Of a DNA stretch of 10,253 nucleotides, positions 1 through 6,792 are shown piece by piece; the stretch's first letter is position 1; the number at the start of each line of letters is the position of its first letter. The DNA comes from Emticicia sp943368675 (GTDB taxonomy: Bacteria; Bacteroidota; Bacteroidia; Cytophagales; Spirosomataceae): positions 1-10,253 of the forward strand of contig CALRLN020000162.1 of assembly GCA_943368675.1 (NCBI GenBank), read 5' to 3'. Under the pieces are notes generated by a model. That model was given only the letters and a program-made list of their open reading frames with translations, was not told the DNA's origin and searched no databases. The translations under genes and the position numbers were made by a program.

Positions 1-239
1 GCTTTGGCACGCTTGTTAAACTCGCTGGCTATCACCCTGCCATCAGCTACTATTATATAGCCAATCGAGTTGGCCAGCTTGCCGGTTGCATCAATCCTAT
101 TGGCGTTATCACGGGCAATCTTCACGCTTTCTTCGCCGAGTTTTTTCATTGATTGCAACATACCTGTATTTATGTGACGCTTGCCTGCCTCCAGCACCTT
201 CCTGATGTCGGCCTGCGTGAAAGTGGATTTCAGAGCCAT
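1..239 (-). CDS. HK97 gp10-like tail-completion protein, partial (C-terminus cut by window edge)
   Basis: The first 79 codons are visible, beginning at the ATG at 239-237. The start MALKSTFTQADIRKV leads into a helical, charged segment, then the pattern DATGKLANSIGY (about residues 52-63), followed by a strand-like stretch with ADGRV. Helix, then '(v)dTGxLxxSI', then beta strand is the signature of the HK97-gp10/tail-completion family, small proteins that join head and tail or cap the tail tube. The ATG lies upstream of the preceding gene's TGA (232-230), an overlap of 10 bp that suggests translational coupling. Its position after the capsid and connector genes fits this role. The family assignment comes from motif reading and gene order; the missing C-terminus prevents a length check. 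Confidence 0.6.
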   Translation of the reverse strand, partial: MALKSTFTQADIRKVLEAGKRHINTGMLQSMKKLGEESVKIARDNANRIDATGKLANSIGYIIVADGRVIASEFNKRAK

Positions 240-556
240 ATTCTTGTATGAAAGCGGTCTTTCGATGCATATATCACTTCTCCTTCGAGCCTTAGTGTAC
301 CATCTTTTTCCAATACCTTTATGCGTTCGCCTGCTTTCAATGGCAGGGTTCCGGCAGGGCATTGAATCAGATGACTGGCCTGTAAGTAAGAGCCGTCTTC
401 CCTGCTGAATTTCTGCTGCCTGCCGTCTTCATTGCGGCAAGCCCCAAGTGTTATCCACGACGACCCGCCACTATGGAAATTCCCGTTGGCATCCTGCATG
501 GCTGGTGGCACACTCAGCTTTTGGAGTATATACGGATATTGGACTGACATCACCAT
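230..556 (-). CDS. small phage head-closure / head-tail joining candidate
   Basis: A 108-residue soluble protein with no membrane segment or signal peptide. The C-terminal half (about residues 68-108) looks like a small beta barrel: a hydrophobic/charged alternation around LKAGERIKVLEKDG and LEGEVIYASKDRFHTRIWL. Head-closure (stopper) proteins of tailed phages are beta barrels of this size and stand at exactly this place, between the connector-type protein and the gp10-like protein. No specific family was recognised, so the call rests on size, predicted strands and synteny. Two starts are possible: ATG at 556, overlapping the upstream gene by 7 bp, or ATG at 550, which forms a TGATG stop-start junction with the upstream TGA (552-550). 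Both imply translational coupling. The 3' end overlaps the gp10-like gene by 10 bp. Confidence 0.55.
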   Translation of the reverse strand: MVMSVQYPYILQKLSVPPAMQDANGNFHSGGSSWITLGACRNEDGRQQKFSREDGSYLQASHLIQCPAGTLPLKAGERIKVLEKDGTLRLEGEVIYASKDRFHTRIWL

Positions 557-873
557 AAATAAGATTTGTTTCTGACCCTGGGCTGTTTACCTAATCTGTT
601 TTCAAGCCCGAGATTATGGCACAGTAAAGCATAATAATCCAATATTCCCTCTCTGTCATAGCTTATGCCAAAACCACCTTCAGAAATTGAAGCCACCACC
701 AGTAACTCAGGTATAAAATCATATAAAGCCCGTTCGGTTCTATCTACACTATCAACTGTATACGTTTCATCGGGAGCAATTCTATTTTTCAAAAGCAAAG
801 CTTCAATTTCCATATCGTCGATAATCATCCCAAACTTTCCGAGCTTACTTTTTATGTAGTCTGCTATTAACAT
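550..873 (-). CDS. phage connector-like protein (possible DUF6706-type)
   Basis: A 107-residue, largely helical protein. The start reads MLIADYIKSKLGKFGM, followed by an acidic helix (IDDMEIEALLLKNRI) and a later segment with ISEGGFGISYDREG before a helix (ILDYYALLCHNLGLEN). A short helical protein directly after the major capsid gene is usually the head-tail connector/adaptor that docks under the portal. It resembles the small Bacteroidetes phage proteins that I recall as DUF6706, but this is from memory. It begins 29 bp after the capsid gene's stop and its TGA overlaps the start of the next gene. It could instead be an unrelated small virion protein; the structural-operon membership is more certain than the exact role. 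Confidence 0.55.
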   Translation of the reverse strand: MLIADYIKSKLGKFGMIIDDMEIEALLLKNRIAPDETYTVDSVDRTERALYDFIPELLVVASISEGGFGISYDREGILDYYALLCHNLGLENRLGKQPRVRNKSYLW

Positions 874-902
874 ATCAGTGAATGTTTAAATGTCCGGAAG
901 CC

Positions 903-1985
903 TTATTTCGTCCAGCTTGCATTCAATCCGTCTACCAGCCACTTGGCACCTGCGCTGTTTAACACCGGAAAAGCATTGGCAATGCCTAAGCAGGTTTCAA
1001 CCAGCGGTTCTTCAGTAGCAAAGCGTTTGATAAGCACATGCTCACGCTTCACTTTCAAAGCATTTGAGCTTTCAACGTCTTCGTCAGCCAGACGTGTATG
1101 GGCAGTATTACCCAAAACCGGAGTTTCAGAAAACAACAATACGCCAGCCTCCCACGGATTCACCTGTGTACGCACTCCCTTGATTTCGATTTCGATGAAG
1201 CTCTCAACCAGGCCAATCACCGGAAGCCCCTGCGCTTTCAAAGCCATGTTAAGGGTCGAAAGCAGCGATACCTGCGTAGGTGCGGGTGTCTGTGCAGCCC
1301 AGGGCGCTACAAAAGCAATGGTTTCAGCCGATACCAGAATGGCATCAATCATATCCTGATCTGTAAAGATATAGTTCAGTTTTTTACCTTTATTCCTGGC
1401 AGTTTTTACTACATCCTTGATTTTGGTGATAGGTTTCGATGTCTCGGCATTGTCTACAGTAATACTTACCGTTACGCCCGATTTGTTGGCACCCGGTATA
1501 AGAAAATCGACATTGGCCTCAGTCACAAGTCCTTCATTATTGGTATTAGTCAGAATGACCTTTCCCGTAGAGGCTGCTCTCAGGGCCAGCCATTCCAGAC
1601 GTGCATTCACGCCATTGAATACAAACAACTGGTCTTCCCATATCCAGTTCAGCAGTTCTTTTTTGGCAGCATCATCTGCATAGCGTTTCAGCGTGTTGTA
1701 TTCATTCATCTGCGACTCCGTTTTCTCACGGGCCACACCAATTTTCGGAATACTGCCGCTTAGTTTCGACACCACCTCACGTCTTTTACGTGGTGCCCGC
1801 GAATCCCACGAAATCACATCACCTGCCACAGGGGCACCAAACTCTCCCTCAAGCGACTCCCATTTCAGGGAGGTCACGAATTTGAGTGGAAAAAGCGAAG
1901 GAAAATAAAATTCATTGAGGGTATACTCGTTGGCTACTGCCTGCATATCCTTTTCGCTCAATCCGTTTATCAACGATTTTATCAT
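903..1985 (-). CDS. phage major capsid protein (lambda gpE-type)
   Basis: A 360-residue protein that should form the icosahedral shell. The N-terminus (SEKDMQAVANEYTLNEFYFP, then LFPLKF) followed by a beta-rich stretch (SLKWESLEGEFGAPVAGDVI) and a basic RAPRKRREVVSK segment is the pattern of the lambda gpE-like major capsid family (Phage_cap_E). The length agrees with gpE (about 340 residues). Other gpE-like traits are the helix with LLNWIWEDQLFVFNGVNARLEW (the spine-helix region, about residues 112-133), the central VVKTARNKGKKLNYIFTDQD segment and the late NPWEAGVLLFSETPVLG segment near residues 278-294. The gene lies directly after a decoration protein, as gpE follows gpD in lambda. The ATG at 1985 is preceded by a short A-rich leader. 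No truncation or frameshift is seen. Confidence 0.85.
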   Translation of the reverse strand: MIKSLINGLSEKDMQAVANEYTLNEFYFPSLFPLKFVTSLKWESLEGEFGAPVAGDVISWDSRAPRKRREVVSKLSGSIPKIGVAREKTESQMNEYNTLKRYADDAAKKELLNWIWEDQLFVFNGVNARLEWLALRAASTGKVILTNTNNEGLVTEANVDFLIPGANKSGVTVSITVDNAETSKPITKIKDVVKTARNKGKKLNYIFTDQDMIDAILVSAETIAFVAPWAAQTPAPTQVSLLSTLNMALKAQGLPVIGLVESFIEIEIKGVRTQVNPWEAGVLLFSETPVLGNTAHTRLADEDVESSNALKVKREHVLIKRFATEEPLVETCLGIANAFPVLNSAGAKWLVDGLNASWTK

Positions 1986-2019
1986 GAATTAAATAAAATT
2001 TGAATGAAAAAATTAAAAA

Positions 2020-2601
2020 TCACACCCACAGAATCTGAGGCAGAGCCGCTTTTATCTGTGCCGTTACCACGGGCGCATTGGCCTCAATCAAGGTGGCTCT
2101 CAGCCAGGCATCAACTGCATTGGTTTCACCCGATTGCAATTGGATACTATGACCCGTAACCGCCAGCGGACTGTATTTAAAAGCAGATGTATTAGAAGCC
2201 GCTTCGGCTGCCGCCTGAAAAATACCTGCATATTGGGCTATAGCCACGCCTAAACTTGTACCAACCGAAATAGTGTCGTAGTCGGCATTGCTGGTATTAA
2301 TGGCGGTGATGGCATACGCTTTGGCACCGGTCAGTGCAGCAATAAAATCGCCTGTTTTAAAGCCATGCCCTTTCAGCACTAGGTAATCAGTGGCTGTGTT
2401 GCCGGCAGCAGTATGCAACCGGGCTGTTTTGAGTACATGATACAGCCCATTACCATCTTTGCCTATTACCGACCCCGCCGGAATAATGGCTCCGTTAGTA
2501 AAATCGGCTACTGCCACTGTTACCCCTCCGCTTATATCCTCTATCTTGGTAGCGAAGGCAACTTTTTCGGCTGCGGCATCGCTCTCTCGGAAATTTTGCA
2601 T
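2020..2601 (-). CDS. phage head decoration / head-fibre-like protein
   Basis: A 193-residue protein rich in Ala, Gly, Thr and predicted beta strands, with no signal peptide or membrane segment. A small barrel-like region, about residues 28-90, includes VTVAVADFTNG, IPAGSVIGKDGNGLYHVLK and LKGHGFKTGDFIAAL. The last 30 residues (WLRATLIEANAPVVTAQIKA, then LPQI) resemble the C-terminal end of head-fibre/decoration proteins in Bacteroidetes phages. The gene stands between scaffold and major capsid genes, where lambda-type phages encode the capsid-stabilising gpD. It probably binds the mature capsid surface. Spacing is 16 bp from the scaffold gene and 34 bp to the capsid gene. The precise fold, decoration trimer or fibre, cannot be decided by reading. 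Confidence 0.65.
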   Translation of the reverse strand: MQNFRESDAAAEKVAFATKIEDISGGVTVAVADFTNGAIIPAGSVIGKDGNGLYHVLKTARLHTAAGNTATDYLVLKGHGFKTGDFIAALTGAKAYAITAINTSNADYDTISVGTSLGVAIAQYAGIFQAAAEAASNTSAFKYSPLAVTGHSIQLQSGETNAVDAWLRATLIEANAPVVTAQIKAALPQILWV

Positions 2602-2617
2602 AATTGAGATTTAAAAA

Positions 2618-3343
2618 TTAAGAATTAAACACCTGTTTGCCGATGCCCGCATTGGCAGCTTTTCCCTCCGGTTTGTCACCAAATACAGGTTTGCCCGTTG
2701 TGGCACCCCTGCCCTCGCTTTCCGCTTTTTTAGCATCAATATAGGCTTGGGCATCCGGTGAAATACCGCCTTTATTGGTTTTGCCGGGCATCGGCTGTGG
2801 AAGTTTACCTGAACCATGCTCGCTGAATAAAGGTCTGATGTCTTCCAGCCCTGTTTCCAGTTCAGTTTTATATGCCTCAAACTCGCTTTCTTCTCTGAAA
2901 CTCATCCGGGCAAAATCACGTAATTTCATTTGCCTGAACGATTCCGGCGTGTCCTTCAACAGCGCTTCAAGTCTTGCTGTTCTCGACTCAACGGTTTTGC
3001 CGTTTTCCAATGCGCTTACCTTTGCCGATAAGGCTTTGTTCGACTCAATCAGGTCCTGTGCCCAGCCAGGTACATCATCATTGCCCGTCAGGCTTTCGCC
3101 TCCCGTTTCATTTAAGTTTTTGTTGGTTTTCTGTTTGGCAATAGCATCAGTTACACGCTTGTCAGCATCGCCCTGAAATGCCTTTAACAAAGACTCGACC
3201 CCTCCTGTTGCAGTGTCAATTTCACTTTCGTCAGTTACTGAAGTTTCCAGAAATGTAGCAACTGCCTCGAAAGCCTTTTCGCTGAAGCCCAGATTTTTAT
3301 ACCTGGTTTTCAGCGCCTGTAGAATTTTACCCTTTAAAATCAT
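2618..3343 (-). CDS. phage capsid scaffolding protein
   Basis: A 241-residue, highly charged, mainly helical protein that probably guides procapsid assembly. The N-terminal domain (about 1-70; ILKGKILQALKTRYKNLGFS and FLETSVTDESEIDTATGGVE) is followed by a coiled-coil-like stretch around residues 91-135 (DLIESNKALSAKVSALENGK, then RTARLEALLKDTP). The C-terminal third is Gly/Lys/Pro-rich and looks unstructured, ending GKQVFNS. Helical core plus disordered tail immediately upstream of decoration and capsid genes is the usual scaffold arrangement. No serine-protease motif is visible, so this is not an obvious protease-scaffold fusion. It is the first gene of the visible late operon, with a promoter-like element 46 bp before its ATG. 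The alternative is an unrelated structural protein with a coiled coil. Confidence 0.7.
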   Translation of the reverse strand: MILKGKILQALKTRYKNLGFSEKAFEAVATFLETSVTDESEIDTATGGVESLLKAFQGDADKRVTDAIAKQKTNKNLNETGGESLTGNDDVPGWAQDLIESNKALSAKVSALENGKTVESRTARLEALLKDTPESFRQMKLRDFARMSFREESEFEAYKTELETGLEDIRPLFSEHGSGKLPQPMPGKTNKGGISPDAQAYIDAKKAESEGRGATTGKPVFGDKPEGKAANAGIGKQVFNS

Positions 3344-3388
3344 AAGGTGTATTTGTGTGAATTTTTCGAATGATAATGTTCTTCATAT

Positions 3389-3396
3389 CAAAGATA
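3389..3396 (-). promoter_or_regulatory. Bacteroidetes-type -7 element for the head operon
   Basis: On the minus strand these bases read TATCTTTG, a perfect match to the Bacteroidetes -7 consensus TAnnTTTG, 46 bp before the scaffold ATG in AT-rich, non-coding DNA. No convincing TTTG-type -33 box is seen at the usual spacing, so the promoter may be weak or activator-dependent. It would allow the head genes to be transcribed independently of the hydrolase block to the right. Confidence 0.4.
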
Positions 3397-3442
3397 AAAA
3401 ACAATTTTTCATACTTATAATATAAGCACATTTATTTCTTAT

Positions 3443-3450
3443 TACCTTTG
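3443..3450 (+). promoter_or_regulatory. Bacteroidetes-type -7 element for the 68-aa gene
   Basis: The plus strand reads TACCTTTG, again a perfect TAnnTTTG match, 38 bp before the ATG at 3489. With the element at 3389-3396 it makes a back-to-back promoter pair in a 145-bp divergent intergenic region. A clear -33 box was not found here either. Confidence 0.4.
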
Positions 3451-3488
3451 TTAATGACTGGATTAACACGGATTTTCCTACACACAAC

Positions 3489-3695
3489 ATGAAACATAAA
3501 AAAGAAGTGGTTTATCAGGTAAGCTTTCTACGCACCCGCCGGATTGAATTTTACCGCCAGCTTAAAAGTATTTATCTGTATCACACCCGCGAGGAAATCG
3601 GCTGCAAGGTTGGCCATCTCTACGATTCCAAAATTGAATATGATAAACCGTTTGTGAACAGGAATGTGAGGATTGAGGTGGTAGAAGTAAGGTAA
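3489..3695 (+). CDS. small prophage-associated protein of unknown function
   Basis: A 68-residue protein and the only gene here on the plus strand. It starts with a basic segment (MKHKKEVVYQVSFLRTRRIE), then LKSIYLYHTREEIGCKVGHL and a final VRIEVVEVR strand. The central 'sl..IY...t.e.IGck...Ly' pattern recalls a family of short proteins that I associate with Bacteroidetes prophages, but no function is known to me. The fold looks like strand, helix, strand, compatible with a small regulatory or DNA/RNA-binding protein; that is inference only. It has its own upstream promoter-like element and stops 6 bp before a strong hairpin. It diverges from the head operon and converges on the MBL gene. Confidence 0.65.
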   Translation: MKHKKEVVYQVSFLRTRRIEFYRQLKSIYLYHTREEIGCKVGHLYDSKIEYDKPFVNRNVRIEVVEVR

Positions 3696-3701
3696 AAAAC
3701 A

Positions 3702-3733
3702 ACACAAGCACAAGTAAAATCTTGTGCTTGTGT
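3702..3733 (-). terminator. intrinsic terminator between convergent genes
   Basis: A perfect 13-bp inverted repeat, ACACAAGCACAAG (3702-3714) and CTTGTGCTTGTGT (3721-3733), with a 6-base loop. On the minus strand the hairpin is followed at once by TTGTTTTTT, so it should stop transcripts of the MBL gene, whose stop codon lies 38 bp earlier. On the plus strand the following sequence is A-rich with T's only further on, so termination of the 68-aa gene, which ends 6 bp before the hairpin, is possible but less efficient. Confidence 0.8.
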
Positions 3734-3771
3734 AAATAGGAAGATTTTTAGTGAAAGTCGGAAAAGGATTA

Positions 3772-4977
3772 TTAAAAATCTATATCATCCAGCAGATTAA
3801 GTACAATAGATGGGGTAGTGCTTTGTCTGATATTAATTTTAAAAGTCCGGCCATTATTGTTTTGTGTCCTAATAAAATCATCCATTACATCTTTTAGCTC
3901 AAACGAAGGGTCTTTCTTATCCTTCCCTGAATCATTGGTAAAATGAACGGTGAAATTATCATTCCCTTTAGTAGCTTCTGCCAAAAGCGCTAATGTTTCT
4001 TTATCCGGATTTTTATGCTCACCGTTCGCTGAAAAAACATAATGATCAGCGGTGATGACCTTGAAAAACTCCGGAGAAAGGTTCCGTGCACTTCCATGAT
4101 GCTGCATTTTCAGCACATTTACGTGTATTTTGCCATTTGCGCCCAGAAGCTTGTTTACTTTTAAGCCATGAAGAATATCATCCGCACGCCCGTCTCCGGT
4201 TAGCAGCATAGTTTTGTCTTCGAATCTAAGTAGGCAAACAATGCTTGAGAGATTAAAAGGAGAGTTGTCGGGGCTTGATATTGAAGCAAAAATAATAGAG
4301 TTATCGCCTTTCTTCCTTGCTTCTTTCAAGTCAGCATCCCATTTTTTTTGTAATTTCAGTAAGCGTTTTTCATCAGGGTGTATTACCGAAATCTTCAAAC
4401 CTGCCTCCCAGTCTCTTTCACCCTGCTTCACGTCTCCGCGCACAAGCACTGCTTTGCCTGGTTTAATAGGTTTAAACGGATTATTAACCGGAATATTTAA
4501 GGTATCAGCCACGTCTCGTATCTTTCTACCCTGTCCTGTGGAGGCGATAACTGCTGTAAGATCCTCTTCCATCGTGGGCAAGCCTTGCAATAGTTGTTCA
4601 ACACTGGCAACAGAGGCACCGGCGGCAATACCCGAAATAACCGGAAGCTGAATATTGCCGATAATGTCATCGAAGGTATTTACCCACAGGTTTTCTATTT
4701 TAAACTTAGTATTATCATTCCGGATTTCATTCGTTAATTCAAGCACTCCATTGATATGGTCATCATCCAGATGGCTCACCATTACCATTGATAATGGCAA
4801 TGGCTGGGTGGGTGATATCGAATTTTTTATTTCTATTAAGCGCTTTCTTAAAAAACCTGAGTATACTCCGGCAGGCCCACCGTCTATAACCATAGTCTTT
4901 GGGTCGGTATTGGTGCCAAAATGCAGCAGCAAACAATCGCCGTGAAAGGCTTGCATAATTTCAAGAGTAAAGAACAT
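3772..4977 (-). CDS. ComEC-type metallo-beta-lactamase-fold hydrolase
   Basis: A 401-residue cytoplasmic-looking protein without signal peptide or membrane helices. MBL-fold features in order: N-terminal strand with MQAFHGDCLLLHF (8-20), MVIDGGP (29-35), metal-binding SHLDDDHING (68-77), TGDGRADD (260-267, metal-bridging D262), MQHHGS (291-296) and SANGEHKNPDKET (317-329), the last like the H-P segment of ComEC. The HxDxDH form, with Asp where classical enzymes have the second His, is typical of the ComEC/Rec2-like branch. That branch acts on nucleic acids or other phosphoesters, but the substrate here is unknown. An insertion of about 100 residues (about 105-205) separates the two metal motifs. 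The gene starts 21 bp after the S8 protease stop, so the two form an operon, ending at the terminator at 3702-3733. There are no competence membrane domains, so this is not ComEC itself. Confidence 0.85.
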   Translation of the reverse strand: MFFTLEIMQAFHGDCLLLHFGTNTDPKTMVIDGGPAGVYSGFLRKRLIEIKNSISPTQPLPLSMVMVSHLDDDHINGVLELTNEIRNDNTKFKIENLWVNTFDDIIGNIQLPVISGIAAGASVASVEQLLQGLPTMEEDLTAVIASTGQGRKIRDVADTLNIPVNNPFKPIKPGKAVLVRGDVKQGERDWEAGLKISVIHPDEKRLLKLQKKWDADLKEARKKGDNSIIFASISSPDNSPFNLSSIVCLLRFEDKTMLLTGDGRADDILHGLKVNKLLGANGKIHVNVLKMQHHGSARNLSPEFFKVITADHYVFSANGEHKNPDKETLALLAEATKGNDNFTVHFTNDSGKDKKDPSFELKDVMDDFIRTQNNNGRTFKINIRQSTTPSIVLNLLDDIDF

Positions 4978-4998
4978 AAGTCTTTTGTTTAAGTTTGA

Positions 4999-6792
4999 CT
5001 AAATACATTGTAAAGCTCTCAAAACATCAAGCATTCCGCTTCCCTGAAAATACCTGTCACGTCCTAAATCTGTAGCGGTTTTGCAGAGAACCTCCTTGAT
5101 TTTCTGAGGATTCCCTATCATTTCTCTATGCTTGGCCAGCATTAATGCGGCCGCTCCGGATACATGAGGGGCCGCCATAGATGTGCCGTCCATGATGTCA
5201 ATTTTATTATCAAGCACAAGTGAGGTAATCTTCTCTCCCGGTGCCAGTAAATCCGGCTTGTAGCGTCCGTCTCCTGTAGGGCCTTTACTGGAAAAATAAG
5301 ACACGCCATAAGTATGCGGCTTACTTCGATGTGTTGACCCTACCGTAATCACGCTTTCGGCATTACCGGGGTCTGTGATACTTGCCAGACGGAATCCATC
5401 TTTAACGGCGCCTGCTGTTTTACTTCCTTTGGGCGCAGTATTCTGAATTACACTCTGCCCTTCATTTCCTGCGGCTGCTACAACAATGGTTCCTTCTGCC
5501 ACCAAACGCTGGCATGCTTCGCAGACCGGAGTTCTGCCAGCGGCAAAACTATCGAAATCATGAGGTATGGAGAGGCTCAGATTCACACCATGAATCACCA
5601 GGGCATCTGATTGACTATTGAGCCATCTGACAAACTGAATCGCCGCCAGGATATTGAACTCATCACCTAAGCCATTATTATCCAATACCCTAATATCATA
5701 CAGGCTGATTCCGGGGCACATACCCACTATGCCTCTGGGGTCGTCAGCGCCTATAATTCCCGCCACATGTGTGCCATGCGGATGTCCCGGTGCCTTATAC
5801 CCATGAGTCGGGTCAGAATTGTGAGGTATCCTGAGTATGGGGCTTATCAAAGCCCAGTTCAGCATACGCCCGCTTTGCAAGGCGGTTTTAAGGTTACCCA
5901 GAAAAGTATTCAGTTCAGTTTCAGTTAATTCAATATTATCATCGCCGTATGTAACACCTCCGGCGCTTTTTATAAATCGGGTAATATCCGATTTTATTTT
6001 TCCGGATTGTTTATCATTATCGACGATTTGTCCATTGGCAAAGTTCAGATTAAGCACATTGGCTATTAATGCTCTGAATTTTGTAAAATCATACGTTTCA
6101 AGTACTCTTGTATGATTCGCATTTCTGCCCGCTTTGTCCATGGCATCATTAAAAAATACGCCATTTGAATCTCTTCGCCTGAACCCCCTATGTGTAGCAT
6201 CTATACCCGAATCAAGTATTGCCCAGGTTATACCAGATCCGTCAATATCAAAAAGTCGCCTGCCTGCATCAGCTTTGGTAGCAGGCACCGACTCAGACAA
6301 ACATAAATAGGCCTGTCTGTTTAAACTGACTGAATACAGAGCCGTTGGTATTTCGGAAAGTGTGGGAGGTTCAGCAAGTTTAGCCTTTTCTTTAAAATGA
6401 TCGAGTATCTTCTGAAGCCATTGATAATTATTGGTACACCCGGTTTTTTCGTCAGTATTCCACACTGTGGTTTTCCACCATTTTGAAAGAGGCAGTGCGG
6501 CCAGAATCAACTCTTTCAGGCTCAGTTTGGCAGCTACATTTTCGCCCGTGCTGGATAGCTCCCACTCTACCCAATTGTCGGGGGAAACTTCTATCAGGTT
6601 GGCTTTCAGGTGCGAAAGCAGGTTGGCTGCGGAGACTCCCTTGTAAGGGGTCAGAATCAAATCCACTCTTTTCTTTTTCTGCTCTTCATATTCACGCCAT
6701 ACTTCAAGATATACGGGAGAATCCTGCGTAAGACGCTCATTTTTTAATATTATACTTATAATATCTATGTCCTTGTCTTTGACCTTTGCCAT
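4999..6792 (-). CDS. subtilisin-type S8 serine protease, no signal peptide
   Basis: A 597-residue protein with the full S8 catalytic set: Asp194 in ILDSGID, His342 in GHPHGTHVAG, oxyanion Asn443 in AAGNEG and Ser538 in DGTSMAAPHVSG. The N-terminus (MAKVKDKDIDIISI) has no signal peptide, and the first 150 or so residues are a separate region of unknown type; part of it (about 42-95) could be a propeptide-like alpha/beta domain. Asp and His are 148 residues apart, far more than the roughly 30 in subtilisin, because of an inserted, mainly helical segment at about 225-330. This suggests an intracellular, regulated protease rather than a secreted digestive one. The ATG at 6792 is the first in frame. 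It lies 318 bp after the patatin gene and 21 bp before the MBL gene, with which it is probably co-transcribed. The substrate is unknown; neighbouring patatin is one candidate. Confidence 0.88.
   Translation of the reverse strand: MAKVKDKDIDIISIILKNERLTQDSPVYLEVWREYEEQKKKRVDLILTPYKGVSAANLLSHLKANLIEVSPDNWVEWELSSTGENVAAKLSLKELILAALPLSKWWKTTVWNTDEKTGCTNNYQWLQKILDHFKEKAKLAEPPTLSEIPTALYSVSLNRQAYLCLSESVPATKADAGRRLFDIDGSGITWAILDSGIDATHRGFRRRDSNGVFFNDAMDKAGRNANHTRVLETYDFTKFRALIANVLNLNFANGQIVDNDKQSGKIKSDITRFIKSAGGVTYGDDNIELTETELNTFLGNLKTALQSGRMLNWALISPILRIPHNSDPTHGYKAPGHPHGTHVAGIIGADDPRGIVGMCPGISLYDIRVLDNNGLGDEFNILAAIQFVRWLNSQSDALVIHGVNLSLSIPHDFDSFAAGRTPVCEACQRLVAEGTIVVAAAGNEGQSVIQNTAPKGSKTAGAVKDGFRLASITDPGNAESVITVGSTHRSKPHTYGVSYFSSKGPTGDGRYKPDLLAPGEKITSLVLDNKIDIMDGTSMAAPHVSGAAALMLAKHREMIGNPQKIKEVLCKTATDLGRDRYFQGSGMLDVLRALQCI

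Larger units (their letters stand above)
1..3695. mobile_element. phage/prophage head-assembly module (left boundary outside window)
   Basis: Six leftward genes follow the order scaffold, decoration protein, major capsid protein, two small connector-type proteins and a gp10-like tail-completion protein. This is the conserved head-to-tail-completion order of tailed phages. They are packed with gaps of 16-34 bp or short overlaps. A divergent small gene of a type I associate with Bacteroidetes prophages sits at the right end. The left boundary is not in the window. The right boundary is undecided: the terminase, portal and protease genes that normally precede a scaffold gene are absent before 3695, so the phage may continue to the right beyond the hydrolase block. 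No integrase, att site or repeat that would mark an end was seen. The module assignment is strong; the limits given are only those of the visible genes. Confidence 0.75.

Noticed and set aside
1098..1763. A 221-codon plus-strand open frame opposite the major capsid gene
   Set aside because: It is antisense to a well-supported capsid gene, its translation is low in recognisable domain structure and rich in unusual Cys/Arg/Tyr mixtures, and it lacks a promoter or leader. It is a shadow frame.
2611..2880. An 89-codon minus-strand frame overlapping the scaffold gene's 3' end
   Set aside because: It lies entirely in another frame of the low-complexity scaffold tail except for a few bases, and reads as basic, non-domain sequence.
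4214..4651. A 145-codon plus-strand open frame opposite the MBL gene
   Set aside because: It is Ser-rich antisense translation of a gene with intact catalytic motifs; there is no independent evidence for expression.
3772..6792. AVAST type 1 (Avs1) system based on the MBL plus protease pair
   Set aside because: No STAND NTPase, P-loop or repeat sensor domain is present in either protein or elsewhere in the window.
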